Origin: Streptococcus sp. CSL10205-OR2
GTDB lineage: Bacteria > Bacillota > Bacilli > Lactobacillales > Streptococcaceae
DNA: 64,000 nt
NCBI RefSeq assembly: GCF_025660655.1
Contig: NZ_JAOTIN010000001.1
Span: 124,001 to 188,000 of the forward strand
Direction: 5' to 3'
The notes beneath the pieces are model-generated. The model did not search any database. It saw only the letters and a list, made by a program, of their open reading frames with translations, and was not told the DNA's origin. The position numbers were made by a program, and so were the translations under genes. Positions 37,167 through 46,638 of this stretch are shown piece by piece. Within the stretch, counting starts at the first letter, position 1. Each line of letters starts with the position of its first letter.

Positions 37167-38093
37167 CTAGCTAAGGACGGATATCATCACATCTCTTAGT
37201 TCTCTTCTTTTAGCAATCCATAAAGGTCTATCATCATAAAGATAGGTTCTATTGGTCAAAAAAATGACGGCTTGTTGCGTGTGACGATTAAACATTACAA
37301 ATGGACCTGTGTAGCCAGTGTGATCTAACCAATGACCATTCAAATTCCAAGCTAGAGAACGGTCTTTGTTAGAAAAAGCATAATCTTTGGTTAATTGACT
37401 GGCAAAATCATTTGTGAGGTAATGCATCATAAAAATTTCCAAGTCTTTTAATGTTGAAAATAATCCAGCAGATCCAGAATGGACTCCTAAAACACGCGCT
37501 TTAGGGTCATGAACAAGTCCTTTTGAAGCGGTTTTTGACGTTGGCACACTCTCGGTTTTAGGAGAAAAACCTGTCTTAGTCATTCCAAGAGGTTGAAACA
37601 ATTTCTGAGAAAAGAGTTTATCCAAAGACTCTTGGTAATAATACTCAAGTAAAAAACCTAGAAGAAGAAAATTGATATCAGTGTATAAAAAATGCTTGTT
37701 GTCAGTCACCTTTATCTGATGAATCGCTTCTTTTAGCTCCTGTGCTTCCAGCTGATCTCGATTTTTGATAAAAGGATCAATCCCAGAAGTATGCGTCACT
37801 AATTGTCTAATTGTGACGCTATCATTGTTGAAAAAAGGGTAATAAGTCTTAAAAGGTTCATCGAGCTTAAAAGTGCCATCATTGATGAGGTAAATCATTA
37901 AGGTTCCGACACCAACAACCTTTGAAACGCTCGCTAAATCATAGGAAAGATTCTCCTTGGTTAAAACCCCTGGAGTCGTTTCTCCTAGATAGTATTCCTT
38001 CCAACCCTTATCGTAAATGGCTAAACTAGCTCCAAGATAAAGATTGTCACCTATTTGTTCCTTTATTTTTTCAATGATATTCTTGTAACTCAT
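37167..38093 (-). CDS. Beta-lactamase-fold serine hydrolase (PBP4-like)
   Basis: A 308-residue member of the class C beta-lactamase and esterase family. The nucleophile and base lie in the SxxK box DLASVSK (Ser 55, Lys 58); YTDINFLLL supplies the second tyrosine box in place of the usual YSN; DHTGYTG is the third (HTG) motif. There is no signal peptide, so it may act in the cytoplasm or in the cell envelope by an unclear route. Family members include D-alanyl peptidases and esterases, and I cannot choose. The start overlaps the cppA stop by four bases (ATGA), so the two are coupled. Confidence 0.8.
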   Translation of the reverse strand: MSYKNIIEKIKEQIGDNLYLGASLAIYDKGWKEYYLGETTPGVLTKENLSYDLASVSKVVGVGTLMIYLINDGTFKLDEPFKTYYPFFNNDSVTIRQLVTHTSGIDPFIKNRDQLEAQELKEAIHQIKVTDNKHFLYTDINFLLLGFLLEYYYQESLDKLFSQKLFQPLGMTKTGFSPKTESVPTSKTASKGLVHDPKARVLGVHSGSAGLFSTLKDLEIFMMHYLTNDFASQLTKDYAFSNKDRSLAWNLNGHWLDHTGYTGPFVMFNRHTQQAVIFLTNRTYLYDDRPLWIAKRRELRDVMISVLS

Positions 38094-38845
38094 TCTTTTA
38101 CAAACCAGATTTCAATATTACTATAATCAGAAACAACTAAAAGGTTTTGTTTCTTATCAAGAAAGACCGATAACCCATTTTGTTTCAAATGATTGCTCAA
38201 GGATAACAAATCATACTCTTTTGAGACGCTAAATTCTAAAATTTCTATATCCCAAGCGATGTGAGGTTCAATCGCTAAATCTTTACCCTCATTTTGGACA
38301 AAATCAATGTTGAGAGGTAATTGGTCTGCTAAAATGTCTTGATAGAAGGTTTTCGCTTTCTCAAGATCAAGAACATTTAAAATGATGTCCTCTACGGTAT
38401 AATCAGCTAATCCTTTAAAAGATGCGTTTTGATCTAATTGTGGTCGATCCACTAATTTTAGACTAGAAACATCCTCTTCAGCATGGATTAAAAAGAGATC
38501 ATTTTCGGGTGAGACAATCTCAAAAGCATAGCCATTATCTCCCTTAAACACTCGTTTAGCATCAGCACCATTGGCTAAGAGTGACGCAATATCTTCTTTC
38601 TTTTTGGCTTTGATAATCATTTTGTGTAATTTTTTGGGGCCATTAACAGCTCTTGTACGCATCGCTGGCGATTCTTCAATCGTAAAAATGGTTGCTGAAC
38701 GTTCTAAACTCCCAAAAAAAGCAAGAGCATTCTCTTCTGATAATAATCTTAATCCTAGATTATCTTGGTAAAATTTGATATTCTCATCACGGTTGTTCAC
38801 TCTTAAAACGGGGGTTTTAAATTCAATATGGTCAAATAATGGCAT
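38090..38845 (-). CDS. cppA: CppA family protein, VOC/glyoxalase fold
   Basis: A 251-residue protein of the streptococcal CppA family, once described as a C3-degrading proteinase in pneumococcus. Two glyoxalase-like (VOC) halves are visible: FKTPVLRVNNRDENIKFYQD at the N-terminus and ILNVLDLEKAKTFYQDIL about residue 150 onward. No signal peptide and no protease motif is present, so the fold points to a metal-dependent or binding role rather than secreted proteolysis; that is my reading. It is coupled to the downstream serine hydrolase. Confidence 0.82.
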   Translation of the reverse strand: MPLFDHIEFKTPVLRVNNRDENIKFYQDNLGLRLLSEENALAFFGSLERSATIFTIEESPAMRTRAVNGPKKLHKMIIKAKKKEDIASLLANGADAKRVFKGDNGYAFEIVSPENDLFLIHAEEDVSSLKLVDRPQLDQNASFKGLADYTVEDIILNVLDLEKAKTFYQDILADQLPLNIDFVQNEGKDLAIEPHIAWDIEILEFSVSKEYDLLSLSNHLKQNGLSVFLDKKQNLLVVSDYSNIEIWFVKE

Positions 38846-38970
38846 GGCTCTCTCTTTCTGTTCAATTTTTTATTTTGTTTATTTTATGTGTTAGTGATAT
38901 ACCCTTACATTATCGTTATTTCACTAAAATTGCAATCATTATGCCCTTTTGATTTCAAAAATAGCATAGA

Positions 38971-38992
38971 AAAAGAGGTTAAAACCTCTTTT
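38971..38992 (-). terminator. Terminator of glpF
   Basis: A 10-bp stem (AAAAGAGGTT) with a two-base loop and a T run on the minus strand directly after the glpF stop. Confidence 0.78.
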
Positions 38993-38996
38993 CTTG

Positions 38997-39854
38997 TTAG
39001 TTCATGTACAACCATTTAAAAGTCAAGACTGCTAAAATACCTGCTAGGATAGGAACAAGAACTGGTACCCAAGCATACCACCATTTTGAATCAGATTTTG
39101 CTTCTCCTAATATTGATTTAGGGAGAAAATGATGGACGATTCGTGGACCAAGGTCACGCGCAGGATTTAAGGCAGGACCAGTTGGTCCACCAAGACTAAC
39201 GACAAGTACTAAAACAAGAAAACCAACACCAACATGGGCAACTGATAGACTACCGCTGAGAATATGTGAAATCGAATCAAATGCTTCTTTGCTCGATATA
39301 GCACCACCATATTGATCAACAAGTTTTGAAATGGCTTCAGCTCCAAAATAGTTTTTAGTCAGAGCAAGAGCACCAAAGAATAGGACGAAAGAACCAACAA
39401 ATTCATTGGCCACACCATTAAATAAAGAAGCTTTTTGACTTTCTTTAGTGCCATCATCTAAGGCCGAAATGGTTGAAAATGAGCCTAGGATTGGATTAGG
39501 TTGTTCAGTTTTTCTAAAATAGGGATGATAAACACCAACAACAACTAACTGACCAAACATAGCACCTAATAATTGCGCTACAATATATGGAAAAACATGT
39601 TCCCATGGGAATAATCCTGAGACTGCTAAACCGATTGTAAAAGCGGGATTGATATGGTTTCCAGAAACATTACCAAACATTAAAGCAGGCATCATTACCC
39701 CTAAACCATAGCCAAAAGCGATAACCAACCAACCACTATTGTTTCCTTTAGTGCCTTTTAAATCAACATTTGCAACAGCACCATTTCCTAAGATGATTAA
39801 AAGAGCAGTTGCGATAAACTCTGTAAGGTATTTCACAGTCCATGTGATATCCAT
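38997..39854 (-). CDS. glpF: Aquaglyceroporin (glycerol facilitator type)
   Basis: A 285-residue MIP-family channel. The two half-helix signatures are NHINPAFTIG and ALNPARDLGPR; the Asp after the second NPA (NPARD) marks the glycerol-conducting subgroup. Six transmembrane segments plus the re-entrant loops are readable. It passes glycerol, water or similar small solutes such as dihydroxyacetone. It is divergent from pepX, the usual arrangement in pyogenic streptococci and lactococci. AAAGGAAT precedes the ATG. Confidence 0.9.
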   Translation of the reverse strand: MDITWTVKYLTEFIATALLIILGNGAVANVDLKGTKGNNSGWLVIAFGYGLGVMMPALMFGNVSGNHINPAFTIGLAVSGLFPWEHVFPYIVAQLLGAMFGQLVVVGVYHPYFRKTEQPNPILGSFSTISALDDGTKESQKASLFNGVANEFVGSFVLFFGALALTKNYFGAEAISKLVDQYGGAISSKEAFDSISHILSGSLSVAHVGVGFLVLVLVVSLGGPTGPALNPARDLGPRIVHHFLPKSILGEAKSDSKWWYAWVPVLVPILAGILAVLTFKWLYMN

Positions 39855-39930
39855 TTTATTTTTATTCCTTTCGCATTTAACTTTTTTTAGACAAGTAACA
39901 TTCTATCAAGTATAATAGAGATTGTAAAGA

Positions 39931-39939
39931 TGTTATAAT
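39931..39939 (+). promoter_or_regulatory. Extended -10 promoter of pepX
   Basis: TGTTATAAT is an extended -10 with a consensus TATAAT; no good -35 is seen. Confidence 0.6.
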
Positions 39940-39942
39940 CAT

Positions 39943-39956
39943 TTAAAACGCTTACA
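39943..39956 (+). promoter_or_regulatory. cre-like CcpA site of pepX
   Basis: TTAAAACGCTTACA matches the cre consensus at 13 of 14 positions, three bases past the -10, covering the transcription start. Confidence 0.65.
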
Positions 39957-39979
39957 TAAAAAGGAGTTTGAAAGAGCAT

Positions 39980-42256
39980 ATGAAATATAATCAATATAGC
40001 TATATTGACACGAAAAAAGAGCAACAACTTGCTGAATTACAAGCATTAGGTTTTGAGTTATCAGACCATCAATCAAACAAAGAAAAGATGGCACATTTTG
40101 TCAAAAAAGCCTTTTTACATTATTCTGATAAGGAGTTTGCTCTAAGTCGTCTTATTGCTGATAAAGAAACTGATGTGTTAACCTTTTTGAAGGCTGACAC
40201 ACCTCTTATTGATGAGATTTTCTATACCATTTCTTTGCAATTATTAGGTTTTATCCCAAACGTTGATTTTGATGATACGATGACCTTTATCAAAACAATA
40301 GATTTCCCAATCACTTATAATGAAGAAAATGTGATTGACAACCTCTATCACCTCTTAAACACACGTGGTAAAAATGGGATGACGCTTATTGATCACTTGA
40401 TTAGTCAAGGACTAATCAAACCAACCAATAACTATCTCTTTTTCAATGGAAAGAGTTTGCCAACGTTTGATACAACACAATTAATTCGTGAGATTGTTTA
40501 TGTAGAAGCGCCGGTTGATACCGACCAAGACGGGCAACTAGATTTTATTAAAACAACGATTATTCGCCCAAAAACAACTCATCTTTTACCAACAATGATG
40601 ATGCAAAGTCCTTATCATCAAGGCATTAACGATCCTGCATCTAATAAAAAGTTATACAAGATGGAAGATGACTTGAGTGTCAAAGAACCTCATAGCATTT
40701 CAGTAACAAATGAAGAAATAACTCTCAAAAAAACAACTCCTTCTACCCTTGAAGAGAGAAGTGCCGAAGAAAGCTTTAGTTTTACAAAAACGTACAGCCT
40801 TAATGATTACCTGCTTGCAAGAGGTTTTGCGAATATCTATGTTTCTGGCGTGGGAACTCTAGACTCAACGGGACTAATGACGAGTGGTGATTATCAGCAA
40901 ATTGCATCCTTTAAAGCCGTTGTCGATTGGCTTAATGGCCGTGCTAACGCCTATACTAGTCATAGACGTGATAAACAAGTGAAAGCCTCTTGGGCAAATG
41001 GACTTGTTGCAACAACAGGGATTTCTTATCTAGGAACCCTCTCTACAGGTCTTGCCACAACAGGTGTGGATGGCTTAAAAGTGATCATCGCTGAAGCTGG
41101 CATTTCTTCTTGGTATGACTATTACCGTGAAAATGGGTTGGTATGTAGCCCTGGAGGCTATCCTGGTGAAGACTTGGATGTCTTAACAGAATTAACCTAC
41201 TCACGTAATCTAGTTGCCGGTGATTATCTAAAACACAATGAACATTATCAAAAATTCCTCAAGGAACAATCACAAGCTTTAGATAGAGAAAGTGGCGATT
41301 ACAATCAGTTCTGGCATAATCGTAATTATGTCAACCATGCTGATAAAGTCACTGCTGAAGTGGTTTACACTCATGGACTCCAAGACTGGAATGTGAAACC
41401 ACGCCATGTTTATAATATCCTAAACGCCTTACCTGAACAGGTCAAAAAACACGTCTTTCTTCATCACGGTGCCCATGTTTATATGAATAACTGGCAATCC
41501 ATCGACTTTAGAGAAAGCATGAATGCCCTTTTAAGCCAAAAATTATTAGGTCATGATAATGGCTATACGCTACCGAGTGTTATCTGGCAAAATAACCAAG
41601 AAGCACAAAGTTGGGAAACCCTTGAAACTTTTGGTTCAAAGAAAAAAGAAAGTATGCCATTGGGTGATAAAGAAGCTATCGTTCAAAATCACTATGATGA
41701 CGACACTTTTAGTCGATACAGCAAACAGTTTAGAAACTTTAAGTCTGACTTATTTGATAATAAAGCTAATGAAATTATTGTTGATATTACGTTGGAGAAA
41801 GATCTTCACATCAATGGAGAAATCACTCTTAATTTGAAAGTGAAATCAAGTACTAACAAAGGACTCCTCTCTGCTCAAGTGTTGGACTTTGGTAAAGCTA
41901 AAAGACTTGGTGATAATCCAAGAATTATTGATGGCAAAAGTATTGATAATGGTATTGATTTTGCAAGAGACCACCTTATGGAATTACCTTTTGCAGAAAG
42001 CCCATATCGTGTCATTACTAAAGGAGTCCTTAACCTGCAAAACCGTACTAACCTGCTAACCGTTGAAAGTGTGACGCCAGAGGAGTGGATGACCTTTGAC
42101 TTTAAGTTACAACCAACCATCTATCGCCTTAAAAAAGGAGATAGTATCCGTGTCATTCTCTATACGACAGATTTTGAACATACCATTAGAGATAATAGTG
42201 ATTATAGCTTAAGCGTTGATTTAGCAGAATCTACAATGACAATGCCGATTGTATAA
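39980..42256 (+). CDS. pepX: Xaa-Pro dipeptidyl-peptidase
   Basis: A 758-residue S15 serine peptidase that removes X-Pro dipeptides from peptides rich in proline such as casein or collagen fragments. An N-terminal helical domain precedes the alpha/beta-hydrolase core and a C-terminal jelly-roll. The catalytic triad is Ser 349 (GISYLG), Asp 469 (LQDWNV) and His 499 (HGAHVYM). The start at 39980 ([10 protein letters not shown]) agrees with family N-termini; the TTG twelve bases earlier sits against the AAGGAG site. The cre-like site suggests repression on glucose, as reported for peptidases in related bacteria. It is a cytoplasmic enzyme. Confidence 0.95.
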   Translation: MKYNQYSYIDTKKEQQLAELQALGFELSDHQSNKEKMAHFVKKAFLHYSDKEFALSRLIADKETDVLTFLKADTPLIDEIFYTISLQLLGFIPNVDFDDTMTFIKTIDFPITYNEENVIDNLYHLLNTRGKNGMTLIDHLISQGLIKPTNNYLFFNGKSLPTFDTTQLIREIVYVEAPVDTDQDGQLDFIKTTIIRPKTTHLLPTMMMQSPYHQGINDPASNKKLYKMEDDLSVKEPHSISVTNEEITLKKTTPSTLEERSAEESFSFTKTYSLNDYLLARGFANIYVSGVGTLDSTGLMTSGDYQQIASFKAVVDWLNGRANAYTSHRRDKQVKASWANGLVATTGISYLGTLSTGLATTGVDGLKVIIAEAGISSWYDYYRENGLVCSPGGYPGEDLDVLTELTYSRNLVAGDYLKHNEHYQKFLKEQSQALDRESGDYNQFWHNRNYVNHADKVTAEVVYTHGLQDWNVKPRHVYNILNALPEQVKKHVFLHHGAHVYMNNWQSIDFRESMNALLSQKLLGHDNGYTLPSVIWQNNQEAQSWETLETFGSKKKESMPLGDKEAIVQNHYDDDTFSRYSKQFRNFKSDLFDNKANEIIVDITLEKDLHINGEITLNLKVKSSTNKGLLSAQVLDFGKAKRLGDNPRIIDGKSIDNGIDFARDHLMELPFAESPYRVITKGVLNLQNRTNLLTVESVTPEEWMTFDFKLQPTIYRLKKGDSIRVILYTTDFEHTIRDNSDYSLSVDLAESTMTMPIV

Positions 42257-42289
42257 CCATTTATATCGGTATAATTGAGGTTCTCATCT

Positions 42290-42319
42290 TTGCTAAAACT
42301 CTTCCTGTTGTGATATAAT
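42290..42319 (+). promoter_or_regulatory. Promoter of the DIP1984-family gene
   Basis: A -35 TTGCTA and a perfect -10 TATAAT lie 18 bases apart, just after pepX. AGGAGG follows before the ATG. Confidence 0.65.
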
Positions 42320-42360
42320 CACTAAAATAAAAACTCTATTTTTTAGGAGGGTAATTAAAA

Positions 42361-42816
42361 ATGAAACTAGCAGAAGCATTAATTCTTAGATCAGATTTAC
42401 AAAAAAGACTGGAACAAATTAAAAATAGATTAAATCAAAATATTTTAATTCAAGAGGGTGATGACCCTAGTGAAAATCCCGAAAAATTATTGAAGGAATA
42501 TACCGGTCTCCAAAATGAACTGATAGAAATTATCAAAGCCATTAATAAAACAAATTATCACACTAAATTTGATGATAAAAAGACGTTATCAGATGCTCTT
42601 GTCAAAAGAGATGCTCTTTTAGCCAAGAGAAATATGCTTAGTGAGGTTGCTGATGTTGCTAGTCAAAAACAAGCTAGGTATTCAAGAAGTGAAATTAAAT
42701 ATGTCAGCACTGTTGATGTCAAAAAATTACAAAAAGAAATAGACAGTCTCTCAAAAGCCTTTAGAGAATTAGATACAGCTATTCAAGGCATGAATTGGCA
42801 GATTGATCTTCTTTAA
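42361..42816 (+). CDS. DIP1984 family protein (septicolysin-like)
   Basis: A 151-residue, mostly helical protein of the DIP1984 family. The opening MKLAEALILRSDLQKRLEQI and the block YSRSEIKYVSTVDV are the family's signature segments. Long heptad-like helices suggest a coiled-coil oligomer. Some members were named septicolysin, but activity is not established and there is no signal peptide here. It has its own promoter and AGGAGG site. Nothing around it hints at a partner; a tRNA-like remnant follows. Confidence 0.8.
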   Translation: MKLAEALILRSDLQKRLEQIKNRLNQNILIQEGDDPSENPEKLLKEYTGLQNELIEIIKAINKTNYHTKFDDKKTLSDALVKRDALLAKRNMLSEVADVASQKQARYSRSEIKYVSTVDVKKLQKEIDSLSKAFRELDTAIQGMNWQIDLL

Positions 42817-42865
42817 TACGAGACGGTAGCTTCTGATATAAAGGTGAGTATAACTTTGTTTAGGC

Positions 42866-42900
42866 AGACTTTGGGGCAAGGTCCGTGGTTCGAATCCACT
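42866..42900 (+). pseudogene. Degenerate tRNA-like remnant (tRNA-Pro UGG 3' half)
   Basis: The segment TTTGGGGCAAGG then TCCGTGG then TTCGAATCC resembles the anticodon loop, variable loop and T arm of a bacterial tRNA-Pro(UGG). The T loop is intact, but no matching D arm, acceptor stem or closed anticodon stem is found, so it cannot be a working tRNA. The remaining 265-base gap holds a terminator and nothing else I can name. Confidence 0.4.
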
Positions 42901-43025
42901 TTTTACAACTGACGCCCAGAACTGTTACCACTGAACAAATCACAATTAATTGTCACTACCACATACTAATTTATATCCGTTGCGAGGGTGGGTACGGGGA
43001 ATTATATCATGTCATAAACCATCAC

Positions 43026-43059
43026 AAAAAGCTTCTATCCTTTTGATAGAAGCTTTTTT
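43026..43059. terminator. Terminator after the histidine-triad gene
   Basis: A 14-bp stem (AAAAAGCTTCTATC) with a five-base loop flanked by A and T runs, so it can work on both strands. It ends the leftward histidine-triad gene. Confidence 0.85.
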
Positions 43060-43081
43060 AGGTGTCTTAGTAGAATGATTA

Positions 43082-45742
43082 TTAATACTCAAAGTTAGCC
43101 AATTCATCACTAATAGGGGTTGGATTAGCTGTCTCATCGACATTAGAAGCCAATAAATCATCTAAATCATTGATCATTGGTGTTGGCTCCTCTTTAGGTG
43201 AAGAAGACTCATCTGTCGTTTCTTCACTCGTTGGTGGGAATGGATCATCTGACTCATCAAATCCTGGTGGGAACGGGTCAAAGTCCTCTCCAAATGGGTC
43301 AGCCAAATCATCGGATTCTGGTGTAAATGGATCATAGTCTGGTCCAAATGGATCATCCAAATCATCATTTTTTGGCAACTCCTCACGTTTGGTGAAAGAA
43401 ATGGTGTATGTTGTATCCTCTTCAACCGGTTTATTAAAGTTAGCGATGATATGTGACATATCCCCTGCAACATAACCATCTTTTGCTTGAGTAGCTGGTG
43501 GGAAAATGCCAGCTTGACTAAGTGATGTTCCTTTTCTAATCAAGTAAACAACAGCTCTTCCACGTCCAACTGGGCTAATCAATTCACCATTTTCATCTGC
43601 TTGGAAAGCAACAGCGGCATATTTTTCAGGATTATGCCAATAATAATTAGGATGTCTTTGTGGGTCATTTTTGTCTGTTGGATGATCTGGATTTTGAGCA
43701 AGATATGGACCAATTTTTAGACTAGTTGTCCCAAAAGCAGCTAAATTAATCGCAGCATTGACAGGCGAATTTTCATCTATTTCTGAAACAGAAACATTAC
43801 GCCATTCAATAAACTCAAACCCTTCATTTGGAACAGGGGTCGGTATTTTCATTCCTTTTTCCTTAGCTTCTGCCCAAGTAAGATTGCGATTAACGAGATA
43901 GATGAAGCCTCCTTGAATGTTGCCGTCTAATTCTAATCGACCATTAGTGATAGTGGTGTATCTGATGGCAGTGAAATCTGATAAATCGATACCTGTTGTG
44001 TCATCAAATGGGCCATAAACATCTTTTGTAGGTGCTTTTCTGATTTTATCAAATGATGCGATAAAATGCTGACTTTCTCTAGGCATTTTACCTGACGTTG
44101 GCATTTCTTCTCGCCATCCTTTAAACAGACTTTTTTCTTTAGCCATGGTTTCTGGCATTGAGATCTCTAATTCAGACCAATCCAAATCCTTACGAACGAG
44201 ATAGTAAATACGATTGACAAGGCCATCATTTCCTTTTAAATCACCAAATTCATTTTCACTACTAAATTCAAGCAGAATGAAATTTTTAATGTTTTGAACA
44301 TCATCTACTTTAAAGTAGTCTTTGACATCTGCTTTTGACATTCTTGCTTGATGAACATCTGGGTAAAATGGGCCATAAACTGTTCCGGTTTCAATCTCTA
44401 GATTAGTTGTTTCGGTTGTTTCATCACGTTCTGGATCATCTGGAAGACTAGGATCAATTTTATAGATATGCGCATGGTCACCATGTCTGATCGACATATA
44501 ATTACCTTTTATGGTAATATCCTCACGTCTCACTTGATAGCGCTCCATAAACTCTTTAATAAGTCTTTCTTTTCGCTCCTCAAGTGTTTCACCATCAATC
44601 GTTTCTTCAAGAGTTTCCTCAATGTCTTCTTCTGGTGTTTTAAACGGTTGTGTGATGTCGATGTCTTTTAACATTATCACATGACTATGATCTTCGTGAG
44701 GGTATTCAAAACCAATCTCCCCCTCATTTGTTTCAATCAATTTAATCAAGGAAGGATCAATGCCCAAACCAGCTGCTAAATAGCTAATTTCCTTTTGATA
44801 GGTCGGTTTTTTCTCTGGTGTTGGTGTTTTTTCTTCGTTAGAAGAATCTGGTAGTTCTGGCAATTGTTCTTCTTTAGAAGGTGCAGGCTCTTTTGGTGTT
44901 AGTGTTTTCTTTTCTGTAGAAGGTGCTGGTTGTTTGACTTGAGATTTTTGATACTCTTCAACAAGATAAGCCCATCGACTCTTTTTCAAATCATTAAAAC
45001 TAAGCGAATGAAGATGGCCATTATGCCCCACTAAAATACCTGTTGTTGTACTTCCAGTAATATTATGACCAGTAAATAAGAAACCATCGCTAGTTGGGTA
45101 ATCAAGTCCGGGAATACCATTTTGCGTTTGAATGGTTGGCGGTGCTATCGGTAATGGCTGCGTTCTAATCAATTGATTTGTTTGTTCTTTTTGTGTATTT
45201 GATAATTGAGATTTAAAAATATAATGATAATGATCACCATGTCTCACAGTATAACCATTAGCATCTTCAGCGACAATGTCATTTGGATTGAAGACATAAC
45301 CATCATCTAGTTGGTAATTGCCTACCGCTTGATTAGTAGAAGAAATAGAAGAGTTTGGCTTAGCTGTTTCAACATATTCTTCTGGAATCAAATATGCCCA
45401 CTTGGTTCCTTTTAACTCTGAATAAAAAATAAAGTGGCTATGATTACCATGCTTTAAGATGAGGCCATCTGCTGTTTTACTTTGAATTTGTGCTTCACTT
45501 GAAAATAAAAAGCCATCATCCGTTGGATAATCAACTCCAGAAACGCCTTTATTTTTTGGGGCGTCTTTTTTCTTAGTAGCATTACTCTTAGCTGATTTTT
45601 TGGTTTTCTTACTCTTTTTTGTTTCCTGATGTGTTTTAGCTGTCGTCTCTTTTTTTGTCTCTTGGTTTTGACAAGCTGATAAGACAAGTTGACAAGATAA
45701 TAAAACTCCCATCACACCAAAAATATAGTTACGACGTTTCAT
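43082..45742 (-). CDS. Histidine-triad (Pht-like) zinc-binding lipoprotein
   Basis: An 886-residue surface lipoprotein. The signal peptide ends with the lipobox LSAC (Cys about 23). Five histidine-rich motifs follow: HGNHSH, HGDHYH, HNGHLH, HEDHSH and HGDHAH, the signature of streptococcal Pht/Sht/HtpA proteins that bind zinc and pass it to AdcA-type importers. Recurring YPTDDGFLFSS segments mark the triad repeat units. The C-terminal half has three YGPF-type repeats and ends in an acidic, Pro-rich tail (DDPFGPDYDPF and similar). Family members bind host factors such as factor H in some species. Regulation by AdcR is likely, since two matching boxes lie at the promoter. No LPXTG signal. Confidence 0.9.
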   Translation of the reverse strand: MKRRNYIFGVMGVLLSCQLVLSACQNQETKKETTAKTHQETKKSKKTKKSAKSNATKKKDAPKNKGVSGVDYPTDDGFLFSSEAQIQSKTADGLILKHGNHSHFIFYSELKGTKWAYLIPEEYVETAKPNSSISSTNQAVGNYQLDDGYVFNPNDIVAEDANGYTVRHGDHYHYIFKSQLSNTQKEQTNQLIRTQPLPIAPPTIQTQNGIPGLDYPTSDGFLFTGHNITGSTTTGILVGHNGHLHSLSFNDLKKSRWAYLVEEYQKSQVKQPAPSTEKKTLTPKEPAPSKEEQLPELPDSSNEEKTPTPEKKPTYQKEISYLAAGLGIDPSLIKLIETNEGEIGFEYPHEDHSHVIMLKDIDITQPFKTPEEDIEETLEETIDGETLEERKERLIKEFMERYQVRREDITIKGNYMSIRHGDHAHIYKIDPSLPDDPERDETTETTNLEIETGTVYGPFYPDVHQARMSKADVKDYFKVDDVQNIKNFILLEFSSENEFGDLKGNDGLVNRIYYLVRKDLDWSELEISMPETMAKEKSLFKGWREEMPTSGKMPRESQHFIASFDKIRKAPTKDVYGPFDDTTGIDLSDFTAIRYTTITNGRLELDGNIQGGFIYLVNRNLTWAEAKEKGMKIPTPVPNEGFEFIEWRNVSVSEIDENSPVNAAINLAAFGTTSLKIGPYLAQNPDHPTDKNDPQRHPNYYWHNPEKYAAVAFQADENGELISPVGRGRAVVYLIRKGTSLSQAGIFPPATQAKDGYVAGDMSHIIANFNKPVEEDTTYTISFTKREELPKNDDLDDPFGPDYDPFTPESDDLADPFGEDFDPFPPGFDESDDPFPPTSEETTDESSSPKEEPTPMINDLDDLLASNVDETANPTPISDELANFEY

Positions 45743-45756
45743 TTTTAGTCCCTTTC

Positions 45757-45768
45757 TTAACCAGTAAA
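45757..45768. promoter_or_regulatory. AdcR-like box 1
   Basis: TTAACCAGTAAA matches the zinc repressor motif TTAACYRGTTAA at 10 of 12 positions, in the leader of the histidine-triad gene. Confidence 0.5.
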
Positions 45769-45771
45769 TAT

Positions 45772-45783
45772 TTCACCGGTTAA
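45772..45783. promoter_or_regulatory. AdcR-like box 2
   Basis: TTCACCGGTTAA matches TTAACYRGTTAA at 11 of 12 positions and abuts the -10, so zinc-loaded AdcR would cover the transcription start. Confidence 0.65.
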
Positions 45784-45811
45784 GTATATCATGATTTGTT
45801 ATCTGGGACAA
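45783..45811 (-). promoter_or_regulatory. Promoter of the histidine-triad gene
   Basis: On the minus strand TTGTCC and TATACT are spaced by 17 bases. Confidence 0.6.
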
Positions 45812-45838
45812 TACTTTAAAGCTATTTTTGACAAAAAA

Positions 45839-45863
45839 ATATCACTTGCACATCAAGTGATAT
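45839..45863 (-). terminator. Terminator of the 227-residue membrane protein gene
   Basis: A 10-bp stem (ATATCACTTG) with a CACAT loop, followed by seven T residues on the minus strand. Confidence 0.8.
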
Positions 45864-45876
45864 CAGTCTGATATTG

Positions 45877-46560
45877 TTATAGTAAATGCCTATTTCGTTT
45901 CATTTCTTTTTCAGCTTTGCGTCGCTTGTTTTCTCTATTCATATGAAGGAAAAATGCTATCATACCAAGAACCACGCTGATACACATCCAATAAATAAGA
46001 AATGTATTATAGGACGCCGCATGTAAAATATCTTCATAAATAATATGCTCTTCAATATTATGCCGATAGCTCTTGTCATCCCATTCGAATTGCTCTTCTT
46101 CAATCGCGACATTAAACACGGGAATCGGATCACTCTCAGTACCCTTATGCTTTTTAAATTCTTCTGGGTTAATTTTTACCAGCAAGGATTTATCCTCCAA
46201 ATCGCCAGACAAATCAATCCAAGCAAGGTCATTCTTTTTTTTATGATAGTAAAGCACATCATAGTAAGTTTGTTGGCTTACAATCAACTCACTTTCTCTA
46301 GAAAAACCAACGGCATGAAAATCGTCTGATTTAACGAGATGGTAAGACGATAAAGTAACAGACTCAGAATTCTTCACATAATCATCCACACTAACAAAGA
46401 GTTTAAGAATTATTGGAACAAGCAGCACGAAAACAAGAAATAAACCAGTACTTAAAAACGTTAGTGTTTCAAATGGGGTCAATTCTTTATTCTTTTTCAT
46501 TTGATTTCTACTTGAAAAAGTTTGTGCTTCAATTGCGGTCATTTCTTTATTCTTTTTCAT
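45877..46560 (-). CDS. Two-helix membrane protein with duplicated N-terminus, function unknown
   Basis: A 227-residue protein that I do not recognise. Residues 1-20 (MKKNKEMTAIEAQTFSSRNQ) are a copy of 21-40 (MKKNKELTPFETLTFLSTGL). A transmembrane helix (about 35-55) leads to an extracytoplasmic domain of some 125 residues, and a second helix (about 184-206) precedes a short, very basic cytoplasmic tail (NRENKRRKAEKEMKR). The layout recalls bacterial DUF3592-like envelope proteins, but no motif confirms this. I keep the upstream start because GCGAGG precedes it, while the second Met has a poor site. It may be the pre-duplication start. Confidence 0.65.
   Translation of the reverse strand: MKKNKEMTAIEAQTFSSRNQMKKNKELTPFETLTFLSTGLFLVFVLLVPIILKLFVSVDDYVKNSESVTLSSYHLVKSDDFHAVGFSRESELIVSQQTYYDVLYYHKKKNDLAWIDLSGDLEDKSLLVKINPEEFKKHKGTESDPIPVFNVAIEEEQFEWDDKSYRHNIEEHIIYEDILHAASYNTFLIYWMCISVVLGMIAFFLHMNRENKRRKAEKEMKRNRHLL
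46441..46560. repeat. 60-bp tandem duplication at a gene start
   Basis: Bases 46441-46500 and 46501-46560 align without gaps, and the last 22 bases on the start-codon side are almost identical. The copies have diverged elsewhere, so the duplication is not recent. Confidence 0.75.
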
Positions 46561-46638
46561 TCGACCTCGCTTTCTATCCTTATGAAACTGTTTAAAACAG
46601 ATTTATCATAAGGTAATTATCATTTTCTACTAATTAAA

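Noticed and set aside
38090..38845. CppA as a secreted complement protease
   Set aside because: No signal peptide or protease motif is visible; the two halves look like glyoxalase-fold domains.
42820..43020. A functional tRNA or small RNA gene after the DIP1984-family gene
   Set aside because: Only a T arm and part of an anticodon-like loop can be made; acceptor and D stems do not form.
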